Assembly (NCBI GenBank): GCA_039917105.1
Contig: JBDSKE010000251.1
Location: forward strand, 24,930 to 88,929
Direction: 5' to 3'
Origin: CAIXRL01 sp039917105
Lineage (GTDB): Bacteria; Eisenbacteria; RBG-16-71-46
DNA: 64,000 nt
Part shown: positions 18,787 to 27,208 of the stretch, piece after piece
Layout of the letters: every line of letters begins with the position of its first letter
How positions within the stretch are numbered: position 1 is the first letter of the stretch
Notes under the pieces: generated by a model
The model's database searches: none
What the model was told of the DNA's origin: nothing
Seen by the model: the letters and a program-made list of their open reading frames with translations, nothing else
Program-made: the position numbers and the translations under genes

Positions 18787-19328
18787 TCCTCGACTTGACC
18801 GTCACCGCGACCCCCCTTGGACCGATCGCGTTGCATGCCCTGGGCGAGTGCCTCGTGGGCGTCACCCTGGACGGTAGCACCGCGCCGGACTCTGGCGTGG
18901 CGCGCCAGCTCGAACGTCATCTCGGGCCCTACACCACCCGCGCTCACGATGACGCGGCTGGCTCGGCCTCGCGACTGGCGCGCTACTTCGGGGGCGATTG
19001 GACAGCGTTGGAGGAGCAGCCGATACGGCTGTATGGCACCGAGTTCCAGTGCCGTATCTGGAACGCACTCCGCTCAATCCCGCGCGGCACCACTTGGACC
19101 TATGCACAACTTGCAGACCACATTGGGCGGCCCCGGGCGGTACGCGCCGCGGGCGCGGCCAATGGAGCGAATCCCGTGTCGCTGTTCGTGCCTTGTCACC
19201 GGGTCATTGCCGCCGACGGCACGCTATGGGGCTACGGTGGCGGGCTACCGCGCAAGGCTTGGTTGTTGCGCCACGAGGGTGCGCGCGGCGTTGCGAATCT
19301 TGAACAACAAGCCCTCTCGCTCACCTGA
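18783..19328 (+). CDS. ogt: Methylated-DNA-[protein]-cysteine S-methyltransferase (Ogt type)
   Basis: A 181-residue suicide repair protein that moves the methyl group of O6-methylguanine or O4-methylthymine onto its own cysteine. The active site is 'VPCHRVI' (C138), preceded by the DNA-binding recognition helix 'RPRAVRAAGAANGANP' and followed by 'GYGGGLPRKAWLLRHE'. It lacks the Ada N-terminal domain, which sits instead in the preceding gene, so the classical Ada functions are split over two coupled genes here. The frame is open further upstream, but ATG at 18783 overlaps the Ada-AlkA stop by four bases, which fixes the start and implies co-translation. Confidence 0.95.
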   Translation: MILDLTVTATPLGPIALHALGECLVGVTLDGSTAPDSGVARQLERHLGPYTTRAHDDAAGSASRLARYFGGDWTALEEQPIRLYGTEFQCRIWNALRSIPRGTTWTYAQLADHIGRPRAVRAAGAANGANPVSLFVPCHRVIAADGTLWGYGGGLPRKAWLLRHEGARGVANLEQQALSLT

Positions 19329-19357
19329 GTGGCGCGTGCATCATCTAGGATGGCTGC

Positions 19358-20800
19358 ATGCGCATCCTCCATTGGTTCCGCAAGGACCTTCGCCTGGGCG
19401 ATAACACCGCGCTGAGTGAAGCGTGCCGCGATGCCGGCGGCGACGTGGTGCCGTTCTACATGAGCGAGCCCGCGATTCTCGGACGGCCCGACATGGCGGC
19501 GGCGCGCGTTCGCTTCGTGCTGGAGTCCTTGGCTTCGCTGCGTGCCGACATCGAGGCGCTCGGTTCGAGCTTGGGGCTGGGGCACGGCGAGGCCGCCCAG
19601 GGCGTGGTGCGGGCTGCCCGCGCGGCGCGAGCCGACGCGGTTTATTGGAACGACGAATACGAACCGCAACTGCGCGCCCGCGATGATGCGGTCGAACATG
19701 CGCTTGTGGCCGCCGGGCACGGGGTCAGGCGCTTCCATGATCGGTTGTTGGCGCCGCCAGGGCTGGTCGCGACCGGTGCTGGAACCCCGTTCGTGGTGTA
19801 CACGCCGTTCCGCCGCGCGTGCGAGAAGCACCCCCTCGCCGAGCCTCATCGCCGGGTCACCCGCTTGGCCCAGCATGGCCTGCCGCAACACGCGTTGGCC
19901 ACGCTGGCCCAGTTGGGGTTTCCAGAAACCGCGGTTGCACCTTGGCCCGCGGGGGAAACAGCAGCGAATGCCCGGCTTGAACGGTTCCTCGACGGGATCG
20001 ATGCCGCCACGAACGAAGGGCTCGCTGGCTACGACACCCATCGGGACTTCCCCGCCGTGCACGCGGTTTCCCGGCTCTCGGCCGACCTGCGCTTCGGCAC
20101 CATCGGTATCCGTCAGGTGACCCAAGCCGCGCGGGCAGCAGCGCACGCGGTCCCCCGATTGGCGAAGGCGGTCGAGAAGTTCGTGAGCGAACTGCGTTGG
20201 CGGGATTTTTACGCGCAGGTGATGTTCCACCACCCGCACTGCGAGCGGGGGTGTTTCCGGCCCGAGTACGACGCACTGCCCTGGAGTGGCACACCGGAAC
20301 AACTCGATGCGTGGAAGCAGGGTCGGACAGGTTATCCCATCGTGGATGCCGGCATGCGCGAGTTGCTCGCAACCGGCTTCATGCACAACCGCGTTCGCAT
20401 GCTCGCGGCCAGCTTCCTCACGAAGGACCTGTTGATCGACTGGCGTCAGGGCGAACGGCACTTCATGCAACACTTGATTGATGGGGATCTGGCGAACAAC
20501 AATGGCGGCTGGCAGTGGGCCGCGGGAACAGGCACCGATGCTGCGCCGTATTTTCGCATCTTCAATCCCGTGTCGCAGGGGCAACGTTTCGACGCCGATG
20601 GGGTATATGTCCGGCGTTGGATACCGGAGCTTTCCCGCCTGCCGGCCGCGAAACTGCATCGACCGTGGGAGGTCGGCCCGCTCGACCTTGCCGCATCGGG
20701 CGTGACACTGGGCGAGACTTACCCCTACCCGATCGTGGACCACTCCGCGCAGCGTGAACGCGCGCTCGCCATGTACGCCGCGGTGAAGGACCGATTGTGA
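19358..20800 (+). CDS. phr: Deoxyribodipyrimidine photolyase (CPD photolyase)
   Basis: A 480-residue class I photolyase that splits cyclobutane pyrimidine dimers using blue light. The N-terminal alpha/beta antenna domain begins 'ILHWFRKDLRLGDNTAL'. The FAD-binding helical domain shows 'TGYPIVDAGMREL', 'MHNRVRMLAASFLTKDLL', 'NNNGGWQWAAGTGTDAAPYF' and 'FNPVSQGQRFD', the last two being the DNA photolyase signatures. The length (PhrB is about 472) and unbroken motifs indicate an active enzyme. It lies 29 bases after ogt in the same direction, making a direct-reversal repair run, and its stop overlaps the start of an HDAC-like gene by one base. Confidence 0.95.
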   Translation: MRILHWFRKDLRLGDNTALSEACRDAGGDVVPFYMSEPAILGRPDMAAARVRFVLESLASLRADIEALGSSLGLGHGEAAQGVVRAARAARADAVYWNDEYEPQLRARDDAVEHALVAAGHGVRRFHDRLLAPPGLVATGAGTPFVVYTPFRRACEKHPLAEPHRRVTRLAQHGLPQHALATLAQLGFPETAVAPWPAGETAANARLERFLDGIDAATNEGLAGYDTHRDFPAVHAVSRLSADLRFGTIGIRQVTQAARAAAHAVPRLAKAVEKFVSELRWRDFYAQVMFHHPHCERGCFRPEYDALPWSGTPEQLDAWKQGRTGYPIVDAGMRELLATGFMHNRVRMLAASFLTKDLLIDWRQGERHFMQHLIDGDLANNNGGWQWAAGTGTDAAPYFRIFNPVSQGQRFDADGVYVRRWIPELSRLPAAKLHRPWEVGPLDLAASGVTLGETYPYPIVDHSAQRERALAMYAAVKDRL

Positions 20801-21741
20801 TGGATTCCGAACGCCCCCTGTTGGCGTGGTCGAGCGACCATCATGAGTTCGCGTTGCCCTTGGGCCATCCATTCCCGCTCGAGAAGTACCGACTCGTCCG
20901 CGAGCGCCTGCTCGCCGAGCGGGTGCTCGAGCCGGATTGGGTGTCGGCTTCGGAACCGGCACCCCGCGCCTGGCTCGCGCTCGCGCACGACGGTCAGTAT
21001 CTGGACCGCACACTCGCTCAGGGTTGGACCGACACCGAGGTGCGCCGGCTGGGGCTGCCGTGGTCCGAGGCCCTGGTCCGGCGTGCGCGCGCTGCGGTCT
21101 ACGGCACCGTCCTGGCCTCACGTGCTGCTCTCGTGCATGGCATCGCAGGCAATCTCGCTGGTGGCACCCACCACGCGTTCTTCGATCGCGGCGAGGCCTA
21201 CTGTTTGTTCAATGACGTCGCGGTGAGTGTCGCATTGCTTCGACAGGAAGATCAGGCCCGCCGCCCGTTCGTGCTCGACCTCGATGTGCACCAAGGGAAC
21301 GGAACCGCCGCCATGTTCGCGTCCGACCCCCGGGTCTATACGCTGAGCGTGCACGCGCGGCACAACTACCCCGGGCACAAGGAGACCAGCTCGCGCGACG
21401 TCGAGCTCGACGATGGGGTGGGCGATGACGAGGTGCTTGAGGCGCTCGAACGCCATGTTCCGGCGGCCCTCGATGCACATGAGCCGGATCTGGTCTTCTA
21501 CCAAGCGGGCGTCGACGCCTTGCACACCGATCGGCTCGGACGACTCCGCATGACGCACGCCGGGCTCGCTGAGCGCGATCGGCGGGTGTTCGCTTGGTTG
21601 GAACAACGCAATCTGCCCGTGGTGGTGACGCTCGGCGGCGGGTATGGCCGCCCGATCGAGAGCACGGTCGAGGCGCATTGCAATGTCTGGCGAGCGGCGC
21701 GTGACGCGCGGCGCCGTCGAGCTGCCGTCGAGCCGTCCTGA
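20800..21741 (+). CDS. Histone deacetylase-like / acetoin-utilisation family hydrolase
   Basis: A 313-residue zinc-dependent amidohydrolase of the HDAC superfamily (class IV/bacterial HDAC-like). Visible landmarks: 'SSDHHEFALPLGHPFP' at the N-terminus, 'NLAGGTHHAFFDRGEAYC' with the paired catalytic histidines, 'CLFNDVAV', 'VLDLDVHQGNGTA' (zinc Asp and His), 'YQAGVDALHTDRLGRL' (second zinc Asp) and 'VTLGGGYG'. It probably removes acetyl or other acyl groups from lysines, polyamines or a small molecule; the sequence does not say which. ATG at 20800 overlaps the photolyase stop by one base (TGATG; a GTG three bases earlier is possible), so the two are co-translated, an arrangement seen in various proteobacterial photolyase loci. 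Confidence 0.92.
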   Translation: MDSERPLLAWSSDHHEFALPLGHPFPLEKYRLVRERLLAERVLEPDWVSASEPAPRAWLALAHDGQYLDRTLAQGWTDTEVRRLGLPWSEALVRRARAAVYGTVLASRAALVHGIAGNLAGGTHHAFFDRGEAYCLFNDVAVSVALLRQEDQARRPFVLDLDVHQGNGTAAMFASDPRVYTLSVHARHNYPGHKETSSRDVELDDGVGDDEVLEALERHVPAALDAHEPDLVFYQAGVDALHTDRLGRLRMTHAGLAERDRRVFAWLEQRNLPVVVTLGGGYGRPIESTVEAHCNVWRAARDARRRRAAVEPS

Positions 21742-21890
21742 GACCCCCCGACCACACTGTTCACACCCATCGCTGACCCTGAGGCACGCGTCGAGCATTT
21801 GGCCGCACCCTGCGGGCCTTGGACGCGAGCGGGTGGCGCCGCCCCCGTCGTGGGCGCATGTGTCCACGGCGTCGACACGCACTTTTCTCC

Positions 21891-21919
21891 TTGCAGAACA
21901 GGCACGGGGCGCGTAGAAA
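21891..21919 (+). promoter_or_regulatory. Weak promoter candidate upstream of the small periplasmic protein
   Basis: TTGCAG (21891-21896) and TAGAAA (21914-21919) are 17 bases apart and lie about 45 bases before the ATG at 21964. The match to sigma-70 hexamers is only 3/6 and 4/6. The rest of the 222-base spacer after the HDAC-like gene shows nothing else I can name. Confidence 0.25.
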
Positions 21920-21963
21920 GCGACTGAGCCTCGCCCCCGGGGACACGAAGGGGGGTGAATCAT

Positions 21964-22323
21964 ATGAAGCAGGGTCGCATGCTCCTGCCATTCGCGCTCG
22001 CGGCGATGTTGTCCGCGACCGTGATGCCGGCCTCGCCCGCGCACGCCGCGGCGAAGAAGTCCGTGGCGGCTGGGACGAGCGCCAAGAAGGGCCACGCCTA
22101 CCACCAGTTCACCGGGGTGGTGACGTCGTTCGACAAGGCCAGCCTCACGGTCGAGAAGACCGGAAAAGCACCAAAGACCATGGTCTTCTCACGCCACACC
22201 GAGATGAAGACCTCCGGTGAGCTCGAGAAGGACGCCCGCGTCACGGTGTATTACCGTGAAGAGGGTGGCAAGCCGGTGGCGCACAAGGTGGTGGTGAAGG
22301 CTGGATCGCTCGCCACGCGCTGA
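21964..22323 (+). CDS. Small periplasmic protein, DUF5666-like
   Basis: A 119-residue exported protein. ATG at 21964 follows a strong GGGGGG-type ribosome-binding site (21950-21955). The signal peptide ends near 'PASPAHAAAKK'. The mature part is basic and beta-rich: 'QFTGVVTSFDKASLTVEK' and 'ELEKDARVTVYYREEGGKPVAHKVVV'. This gives the pattern of a single OB/DUF5666-like domain (a valine-rich strand, 'G x V x x x D', then a 'K x G x x V x V x Y' strand). No catalytic residues are apparent. It stands alone, with a hairpin terminator after it, so it is probably monocistronic. Function unknown. Confidence 0.82.
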   Translation: MKQGRMLLPFALAAMLSATVMPASPAHAAAKKSVAAGTSAKKGHAYHQFTGVVTSFDKASLTVEKTGKAPKTMVFSRHTEMKTSGELEKDARVTVYYREEGGKPVAHKVVVKAGSLATR

Positions 22324-22338
22324 CACGCGAGATAGGCG

Positions 22339-22370
22339 AGGGTCGGGCGTCCCGCGGGCGCCCGGCCCTT
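22339..22370 (+). terminator. Hairpin terminator after the small periplasmic gene
   Basis: AGGGTCGGGCG (22339-22349) pairs with CGCCCGGCCCT (22359-22369), one G-U wobble in 11 pairs, extendable inward to 14 pairs with a 3-base loop. It lies 15 bases after the stop at 22323 and is followed by TT but only a weak T-run, so termination may be partly factor-dependent. Confidence 0.6.
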
Positions 22371-22461
22371 GCTGTGTCCGAGCGTGGCGTCCGCGCCACG
22401 GCTCGCTTAATCTGACGCCGTTCACATGCGCCGTTCGCCATGCAACGAAGGAGCCCTCCGA

Positions 22462-24438
22462 ATGCGTCGCGCATCGGTTGTCATTGCTGTGCTCTTGTTG
22501 ACGAGCCCTGCCCTCGCTTCAGGCCGACCCACCTCCCGAACAACGGCCGCGGCCCCGCGCCCGTTCACGCTCGAACACGCCCTCACCTCCAGGGGAATCA
22601 CCGCCCCGGTCTGGTCGCACGACGGCCGGCGAATCGCCTTCGTGGTGAGTGCCTCCGACACCGCCGAGAACACCACGAACCAGGATGTCTGGGTGTACGA
22701 CGTACGCACGAATGCAGCACGCGCGCTGACCCGCTCCCCCAAGAACGACTACGCGCCTCAGTTCTCGCCGACGGGCGACACGCTGGCGTTCCTCGCGGCG
22801 CGTGGCACCGGTGATGAGGTGAAGCCGGCGGTCTGGTTCCTACCCATGCAGGGGGGCGAACCATGGCCGCTGGGGACCTTTGCGGAATCCGTCGGGGAGA
22901 TCCAGTGGTCACCCGATGGCTCCATGATCGCATTCACTATGCTCGATACGCTGAGCAAGCAGGCGCGGGAGTGGCGCAAGAAGAAATGGGATCACATCGT
23001 CGAGGGCGAGATTCCCCAGTACAACCACCTCTGGGTGATTGACCTGGCGAGCGGCAAGCAGCGGCGACTCACCTCCGGCGCGTACATGGTGGCGGCGCCC
23101 CGTTGGTCCCCGGACTCGCACAATCTCGCGTTCACCTGGAATCCCACGGGCGCAGTCGACGATGGCAATCTCTCGGATATCGCGGTCGTCTCGGCCACGG
23201 GCGGTCCGATCCTCAAGCTCGGCGCGCTCCCGGATGGCGATGCGAGTTGGTCGCCCGATTCCAAATGGATCGCCTGGGCAGGCACCTCGGACCGCAAGGT
23301 GTTCGTCGAGAAGACCGACTTGTGGGTGGTGCGCGCCAACGGCGGGAAACCCTCCAGGCTCACGGCAGGCTTCGATGAGGACGCACGCTCACCCGTCTGG
23401 AGTGTTGGTTCGGATTCGCTTTTCTTCACTTCAGCGCAGGGCGCCGCCAGTGCGCTGGTGTCGGTCGCGCGAACCGGCGGGCGGGTGATCGTGGGTCCTC
23501 CGCAACGCCACGAGATCCTGGGGCCGATGGTGATCTCGCAACAAGGGCGTGCCGCTTGGGTGCAGAACAGTTTCGACATGCCCAGCGAGTTATGGATCGC
23601 CGAGCATATGCAAGCACCGGGACGCCGCGTGACCGAAGTGAACGCTTCGATGCGCGGCCTCTCGTTGGGCGACACGCGCTCGATTCAGTGGACGAGTGAC
23701 GATGGCACGAAGGTGGAGGGCATGCTCGTGCGTCCGCCTGGCGCGGCCAGCGGCAGCGCGCTCAAGACGCTCGTTCTCTTGCATGGCGGGCCCTACACCA
23801 CTCGTTTCGGTTGGGGGTTCCAGCCCATGGCGCAGTACATGGCAGCGCATGGCTATCAGGTGTTCATGCCGAACTTCCGCTCGAGCGGTGGTTACGGCAC
23901 GGCATTCATGGTGCGCAAGCGGGCCGATTGGGGCGGTCAGGACTGGCGGGATGTCCAGAGCGGCCTCGACAGCCTGATCGAGCGCGGGCTAGCCGACCCC
24001 AGCAAGCTCGGCGTGTTCGGCCACTCGTACGGCGGTTATCTCTCCGCCTGGGCCATCTCGCAGACCACGAGATTCGACGCCGCGGTGGTGAGCGCGGGAG
24101 CGGTCGACCTGGCGAATCTCTGGGGCCAGAGCGACACGCACCAGTACCGCGCCTTTGAGTTCAATGGCACTCCGGTGCAGACCTTCGAGCAGTGGCGACG
24201 GGCTTCGCCACTGGCCTATTACCAGAACGTCAAGACCCCGACGCTCGTCCTCAATGGCGAACTCGACCAGCGTGTGCCGAACTCGCAGGCACAACTCGAC
24301 TATCAACTGCTCAGGTCCCTCGGCGTGCCCACCCAGTACGTGCGTTACCCGCGCGAACCGCACGGGATTCGCGAACCGCACCATCGCGCCGACTGGTTCG
24401 TGCGGCAACTCGCTTGGTTCGACGCGTACGTTCGATGA
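22462..24438 (+). CDS. S9-family prolyl oligopeptidase-like serine peptidase, exported
   Basis: A 658-residue serine peptidase. ATG at 22462 follows GAAGGAG (22446-22452); an ATG 36 bases earlier would put a hydrophilic tail before the signal peptide ('RRASVVIAVLLLTSPALA'). Residues about 40-390 are WD40/TolB-like beta-propeller blades ('WSHDGRRIAFVV', 'YAPQFSPTGDTLAFLA', 'WSPDSKWIAWAG'). Residues 400-655 are the alpha/beta hydrolase: nucleophile S522 in 'GVFGHSYGGYLSAW', Asp in 'NGELDQRVP' and His in 'YPREPHGIREPHH'. It probably degrades short peptides in the periplasm. The stop overlaps the next gene (ATGA). Confidence 0.94.
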   Translation: MRRASVVIAVLLLTSPALASGRPTSRTTAAAPRPFTLEHALTSRGITAPVWSHDGRRIAFVVSASDTAENTTNQDVWVYDVRTNAARALTRSPKNDYAPQFSPTGDTLAFLAARGTGDEVKPAVWFLPMQGGEPWPLGTFAESVGEIQWSPDGSMIAFTMLDTLSKQAREWRKKKWDHIVEGEIPQYNHLWVIDLASGKQRRLTSGAYMVAAPRWSPDSHNLAFTWNPTGAVDDGNLSDIAVVSATGGPILKLGALPDGDASWSPDSKWIAWAGTSDRKVFVEKTDLWVVRANGGKPSRLTAGFDEDARSPVWSVGSDSLFFTSAQGAASALVSVARTGGRVIVGPPQRHEILGPMVISQQGRAAWVQNSFDMPSELWIAEHMQAPGRRVTEVNASMRGLSLGDTRSIQWTSDDGTKVEGMLVRPPGAASGSALKTLVLLHGGPYTTRFGWGFQPMAQYMAAHGYQVFMPNFRSSGGYGTAFMVRKRADWGGQDWRDVQSGLDSLIERGLADPSKLGVFGHSYGGYLSAWAISQTTRFDAAVVSAGAVDLANLWGQSDTHQYRAFEFNGTPVQTFEQWRRASPLAYYQNVKTPTLVLNGELDQRVPNSQAQLDYQLLRSLGVPTQYVRYPREPHGIREPHHRADWFVRQLAWFDAYVR

Positions 24439-26150
24439 GCGGACGCGTTCCGCCTGCGGGCACCACCCGGGCGCTCGCCGCCCTGACGCGGCTCGAAGCG
24501 CTGCGACACGAGTTCGGATCGGCCACGCTCGCTCGTGAAAAGCGCGCATCACTCACACGACTCGCGCGCGCGAAGCTTCCCTCTGCGGCCGATGTCCTGC
24601 GCCTGCACGAACTGCTCGTGTTCATGCGCGCGTACCCCGACTCTGAGGGAATCCGCTCTCTCACCGAACGCCTTTTGCGCGGGTTCGCACACCGGCGCGA
24701 CCTTGGCGCGCATCGCGCCGCGCTTGCCGATAGTGGAATCGCTGGAACCGACATTCATTTTCGTTTCTTCGCCGAAACCGCACGCTGGCTCGCGGGGCGT
24801 CACCCGATGCAGCTCTGTTATGACTGGGATGAATGGGAGGACGTGACCCGGCTCGAGGAGATGTTGCCGTTATTGGCCGTTCACGGCGAGACGCCCGGGC
24901 TGGATGAATACGACCTGGGCCTGCGTGGTTGGCTCGACCGCATGCGGGGCGATGTGGGCGATGCCGCGTGGGCCACCACGCGCCTCGCTGCCCGCGTTGA
25001 GGATCCGCTCCTGTTCGAGCGTCTGCACGATGGCATCGACGCCCCCATGAAACTCGCCTCAGCGCCCGGAACTCCCTCGCGCACGCTAGGGCGTTGGCCG
25101 GGGGGACGCATCGCAGCACAACGCACTCCGCTTCGGCGCGAGCGGCCCGAGCTACGCGAGGAATTGGCGCGACCGCCACGGTCGGTCATGGCCCTGTCCG
25201 TGATCGAAGGCCAGCGGATGGTGGATCTGGCCCGGGAAACCATGGTCACGCGCAGTCGTGACCTGGACGCATTCGCGTATGCAGATCCGCGGGATGTGCG
25301 GTGGGTGGACTGCGGCGACGGACTGGCGCTCGCCTGCATGGGGGTGCAGCCGGAGCGTCGACTCTTGCTCGAATCGGTGTACGGCATGCTCACGCTCAAG
25401 AATGGTGTTCCGATCGGCTATGTGCTCACCAGCGCGTTGTTCGGTTCAGCCGAGATCGCCTACAACGTCTTCGACACCTTCCGTGGTGCCGAGGCGGGCG
25501 CGGTGTATGGCCGCGTGCTCAGCACCACGCGGTTCCTGTTCGGCGTGGATAGCTTCACGATCTATCCCTACCAGTTGGGCGGGGCGGGCAACCATGAAGG
25601 GCTTGCCAGCGGAGCATGGTGGTTCTACCGCAAGCTGGGGTTCGAACCCAGGGCGCGAAGCGCCCGCACCCAGATGCACCGCGAAGAAACCCGCATGGCG
25701 CGCGACCCAGCCCATCGCTCCAGCCCGCGCACGCTGGCGATGCTGGGCGAGCACAATGTCTATTGGCACTTGGGAGAAGTCCGCGAGGATGTGATCGGGT
25801 CGTTGCCGCTGGCGAACCTTGGGCTCGCCATCACCGACCTGTTGGCGAAGCGATTCGCGCGGGACGGCAATCGCGGAGCGGCCACCTGCATCGCCGAAGC
25901 GCGCGAACGGTTGGGAGGCGGCCCGACCGTGAACTGGTCGCCCCAGGAGCGCCAGGCGTTCGAACGCTGGGCGCCGCTCGTCCTACTACTGCGCGGCATG
26001 GGGCGCTGGACGCCTGCCGACAGGCGTGCGCTGGTGGCCGTGATCCGCGCCAAAGGTGGAGCGAGGGAGAGCGACTTCGTGCGCCGGTTCGACGCGCACG
26101 CCCGGCTGCGATCGGCCCTGACGGCCCTGGCGACGGACTTCCGGGCCTGA
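24435..26150 (+). CDS. Uncharacterised 571-residue protein with an acyltransferase-like segment
   Basis: Not recognised as a named family. ATG at 24435 overlaps the S9 peptidase stop by four bases; the frame is open further back but inside the peptidase gene. There is no signal peptide. The N-terminal 300 residues are Arg/Leu-rich and helical ('LHELLVFMRAYPDSEGIRSL'). Residues about 310-420 resemble a GNAT-like fold: strands around 'LTLKNGVPIGYVLTSALFGS', 'GAVYGRVLSTTRFLFGVDSF' and a terminal 'SGAWWFYRKLGFEPR', reminiscent of the 'FYxKxGF' end of acetyltransferases. 'YPYQLGGAGNHEGLASG' looks like a conserved loop. Co-translation with an exported peptidase is odd for a cytoplasmic protein; the link may be regulatory only. 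Confidence 0.75.
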   Translation: MSGRVPPAGTTRALAALTRLEALRHEFGSATLAREKRASLTRLARAKLPSAADVLRLHELLVFMRAYPDSEGIRSLTERLLRGFAHRRDLGAHRAALADSGIAGTDIHFRFFAETARWLAGRHPMQLCYDWDEWEDVTRLEEMLPLLAVHGETPGLDEYDLGLRGWLDRMRGDVGDAAWATTRLAARVEDPLLFERLHDGIDAPMKLASAPGTPSRTLGRWPGGRIAAQRTPLRRERPELREELARPPRSVMALSVIEGQRMVDLARETMVTRSRDLDAFAYADPRDVRWVDCGDGLALACMGVQPERRLLLESVYGMLTLKNGVPIGYVLTSALFGSAEIAYNVFDTFRGAEAGAVYGRVLSTTRFLFGVDSFTIYPYQLGGAGNHEGLASGAWWFYRKLGFEPRARSARTQMHREETRMARDPAHRSSPRTLAMLGEHNVYWHLGEVREDVIGSLPLANLGLAITDLLAKRFARDGNRGAATCIAEARERLGGGPTVNWSPQERQAFERWAPLVLLLRGMGRWTPADRRALVAVIRAKGGARESDFVRRFDAHARLRSALTALATDFRA

Positions 26151-26163
26151 CCCGCCCCAGTCC

Positions 26164-27084
26164 TCACATGATGGTCTTGCCCAGTGCGCTCTGCGCGAGT
26201 TCTGCCGCGAGCACACCGGTCATGTTCTGCAAGTCGAGCACTGGATTCACCTCGACCAGGTCCATGGACACGATATTGGCGCGATCGTGGAACAGTTCCA
26301 TGGCCAGATGCGCTTCGCGGTAACTGATACCGCCCCACACCGGCGTACCCGTGCCGGGCGCATCTTCGGGATCCACAACATCGAGGTCGAATGACAGGTG
26401 GATGCCCGCCGTGCCGTCGCTTGCGATCCGGATCGCCTCATCGAGCGTGTCCCGCATGCCACGCTCGTCCAAGTCGCGCATGGTGTAACACGTGACGCCA
26501 CTCTTCTTGAGGAACTCGCGCTCTTTGGAATCGATGTCGCGGATTCCGATCAGCACCGTATTCCGTGCCTGCACCTTGGGGGAGCGGCCACCCAGTCGCA
26601 CCAGATCCTTGTCGCCGTGGCCAAGACAGACAGCGAGTGACATCCCGTGGATATTGCCGCTCGGCGTGGTCTCGGGCGTGTTCGCATCCCCGTGCGCGTC
26701 GAACCAGATCAGGCCAAGGGCCTCGCCATGGCGCGCGAACCAGTTGGTCGAGCCCGCCACTGAACCGATTGCGATGCTGTGGTCGCCGCCGAGCACGAGC
26801 GGCATGCGGCCTTCCCCGAGGCAGCGATCCACAAGCTTCATGAGATCCTTGCACGCCGCGAGGATCGGCTTCTTGTATCGCAGCTTCCCGGTGCCCACCT
26901 TCTGAGTCTCGGGAATCATCACATCCAGATCGCCGTAGTCCTCGACCTTGTGACCGAGTTCCTCGAGTTTCTTCTCGAGGTCGGCGATACGGATCGCCGA
27001 GGGGCCCATGTCAACGCCACGGCGGCCTGCGCCGAGGTCGATGGGCACTCCGATGACGCCGATGTTGCGCTTTCGCTTGGCCAT
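26164..27084 (-). CDS. rocF: Arginase
   Basis: A 306-residue manganese ureohydrolase splitting arginine into ornithine and urea. The start 'IGVIGVPIDLGAGRRGVDMG' and the three metal-binding signatures are intact: 'LGGDHSIAIG', 'LIWFDAHGDANT' and 'LSFDLDVVDPEDAPGTGTP'. 'SGNIHGM' matches the arginase substrate loop 'SGNxHGM', favouring arginase over agmatinase. The C-terminus ('LDLQNMTGVLAAELAQSALG') is as usual for RocF. ATG at 27084 has little Shine-Dalgarno signal. No ornithine pathway or urease genes lie in the window. Convergent with the unknown 571-residue gene and divergent from an exported DUF1080-like gene. Confidence 0.95.
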   Translation of the reverse strand: MAKRKRNIGVIGVPIDLGAGRRGVDMGPSAIRIADLEKKLEELGHKVEDYGDLDVMIPETQKVGTGKLRYKKPILAACKDLMKLVDRCLGEGRMPLVLGGDHSIAIGSVAGSTNWFARHGEALGLIWFDAHGDANTPETTPSGNIHGMSLAVCLGHGDKDLVRLGGRSPKVQARNTVLIGIRDIDSKEREFLKKSGVTCYTMRDLDERGMRDTLDEAIRIASDGTAGIHLSFDLDVVDPEDAPGTGTPVWGGISYREAHLAMELFHDRANIVSMDLVEVNPVLDLQNMTGVLAAELAQSALGKTIM

Positions 27085-27208
27085 GAGGCCAAGCTATCAC
27101 CCGCCCCGCGCGGGCAGCAACTGCGGCGCCCATCCGCCCAGTAGGGGCCGATCGCTACCTGGGCGTACCCTGTCGCGGTTGACTTCGGCCCCCTCCGAGT
27201 CGAACCTC

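Noticed and set aside
19232..21121. 629-codon open frame on the minus strand
   Set aside because: It lies opposite ogt, photolyase and the HDAC-like gene, all with intact motifs. Long antisense frames are expected from high-GC codon use.
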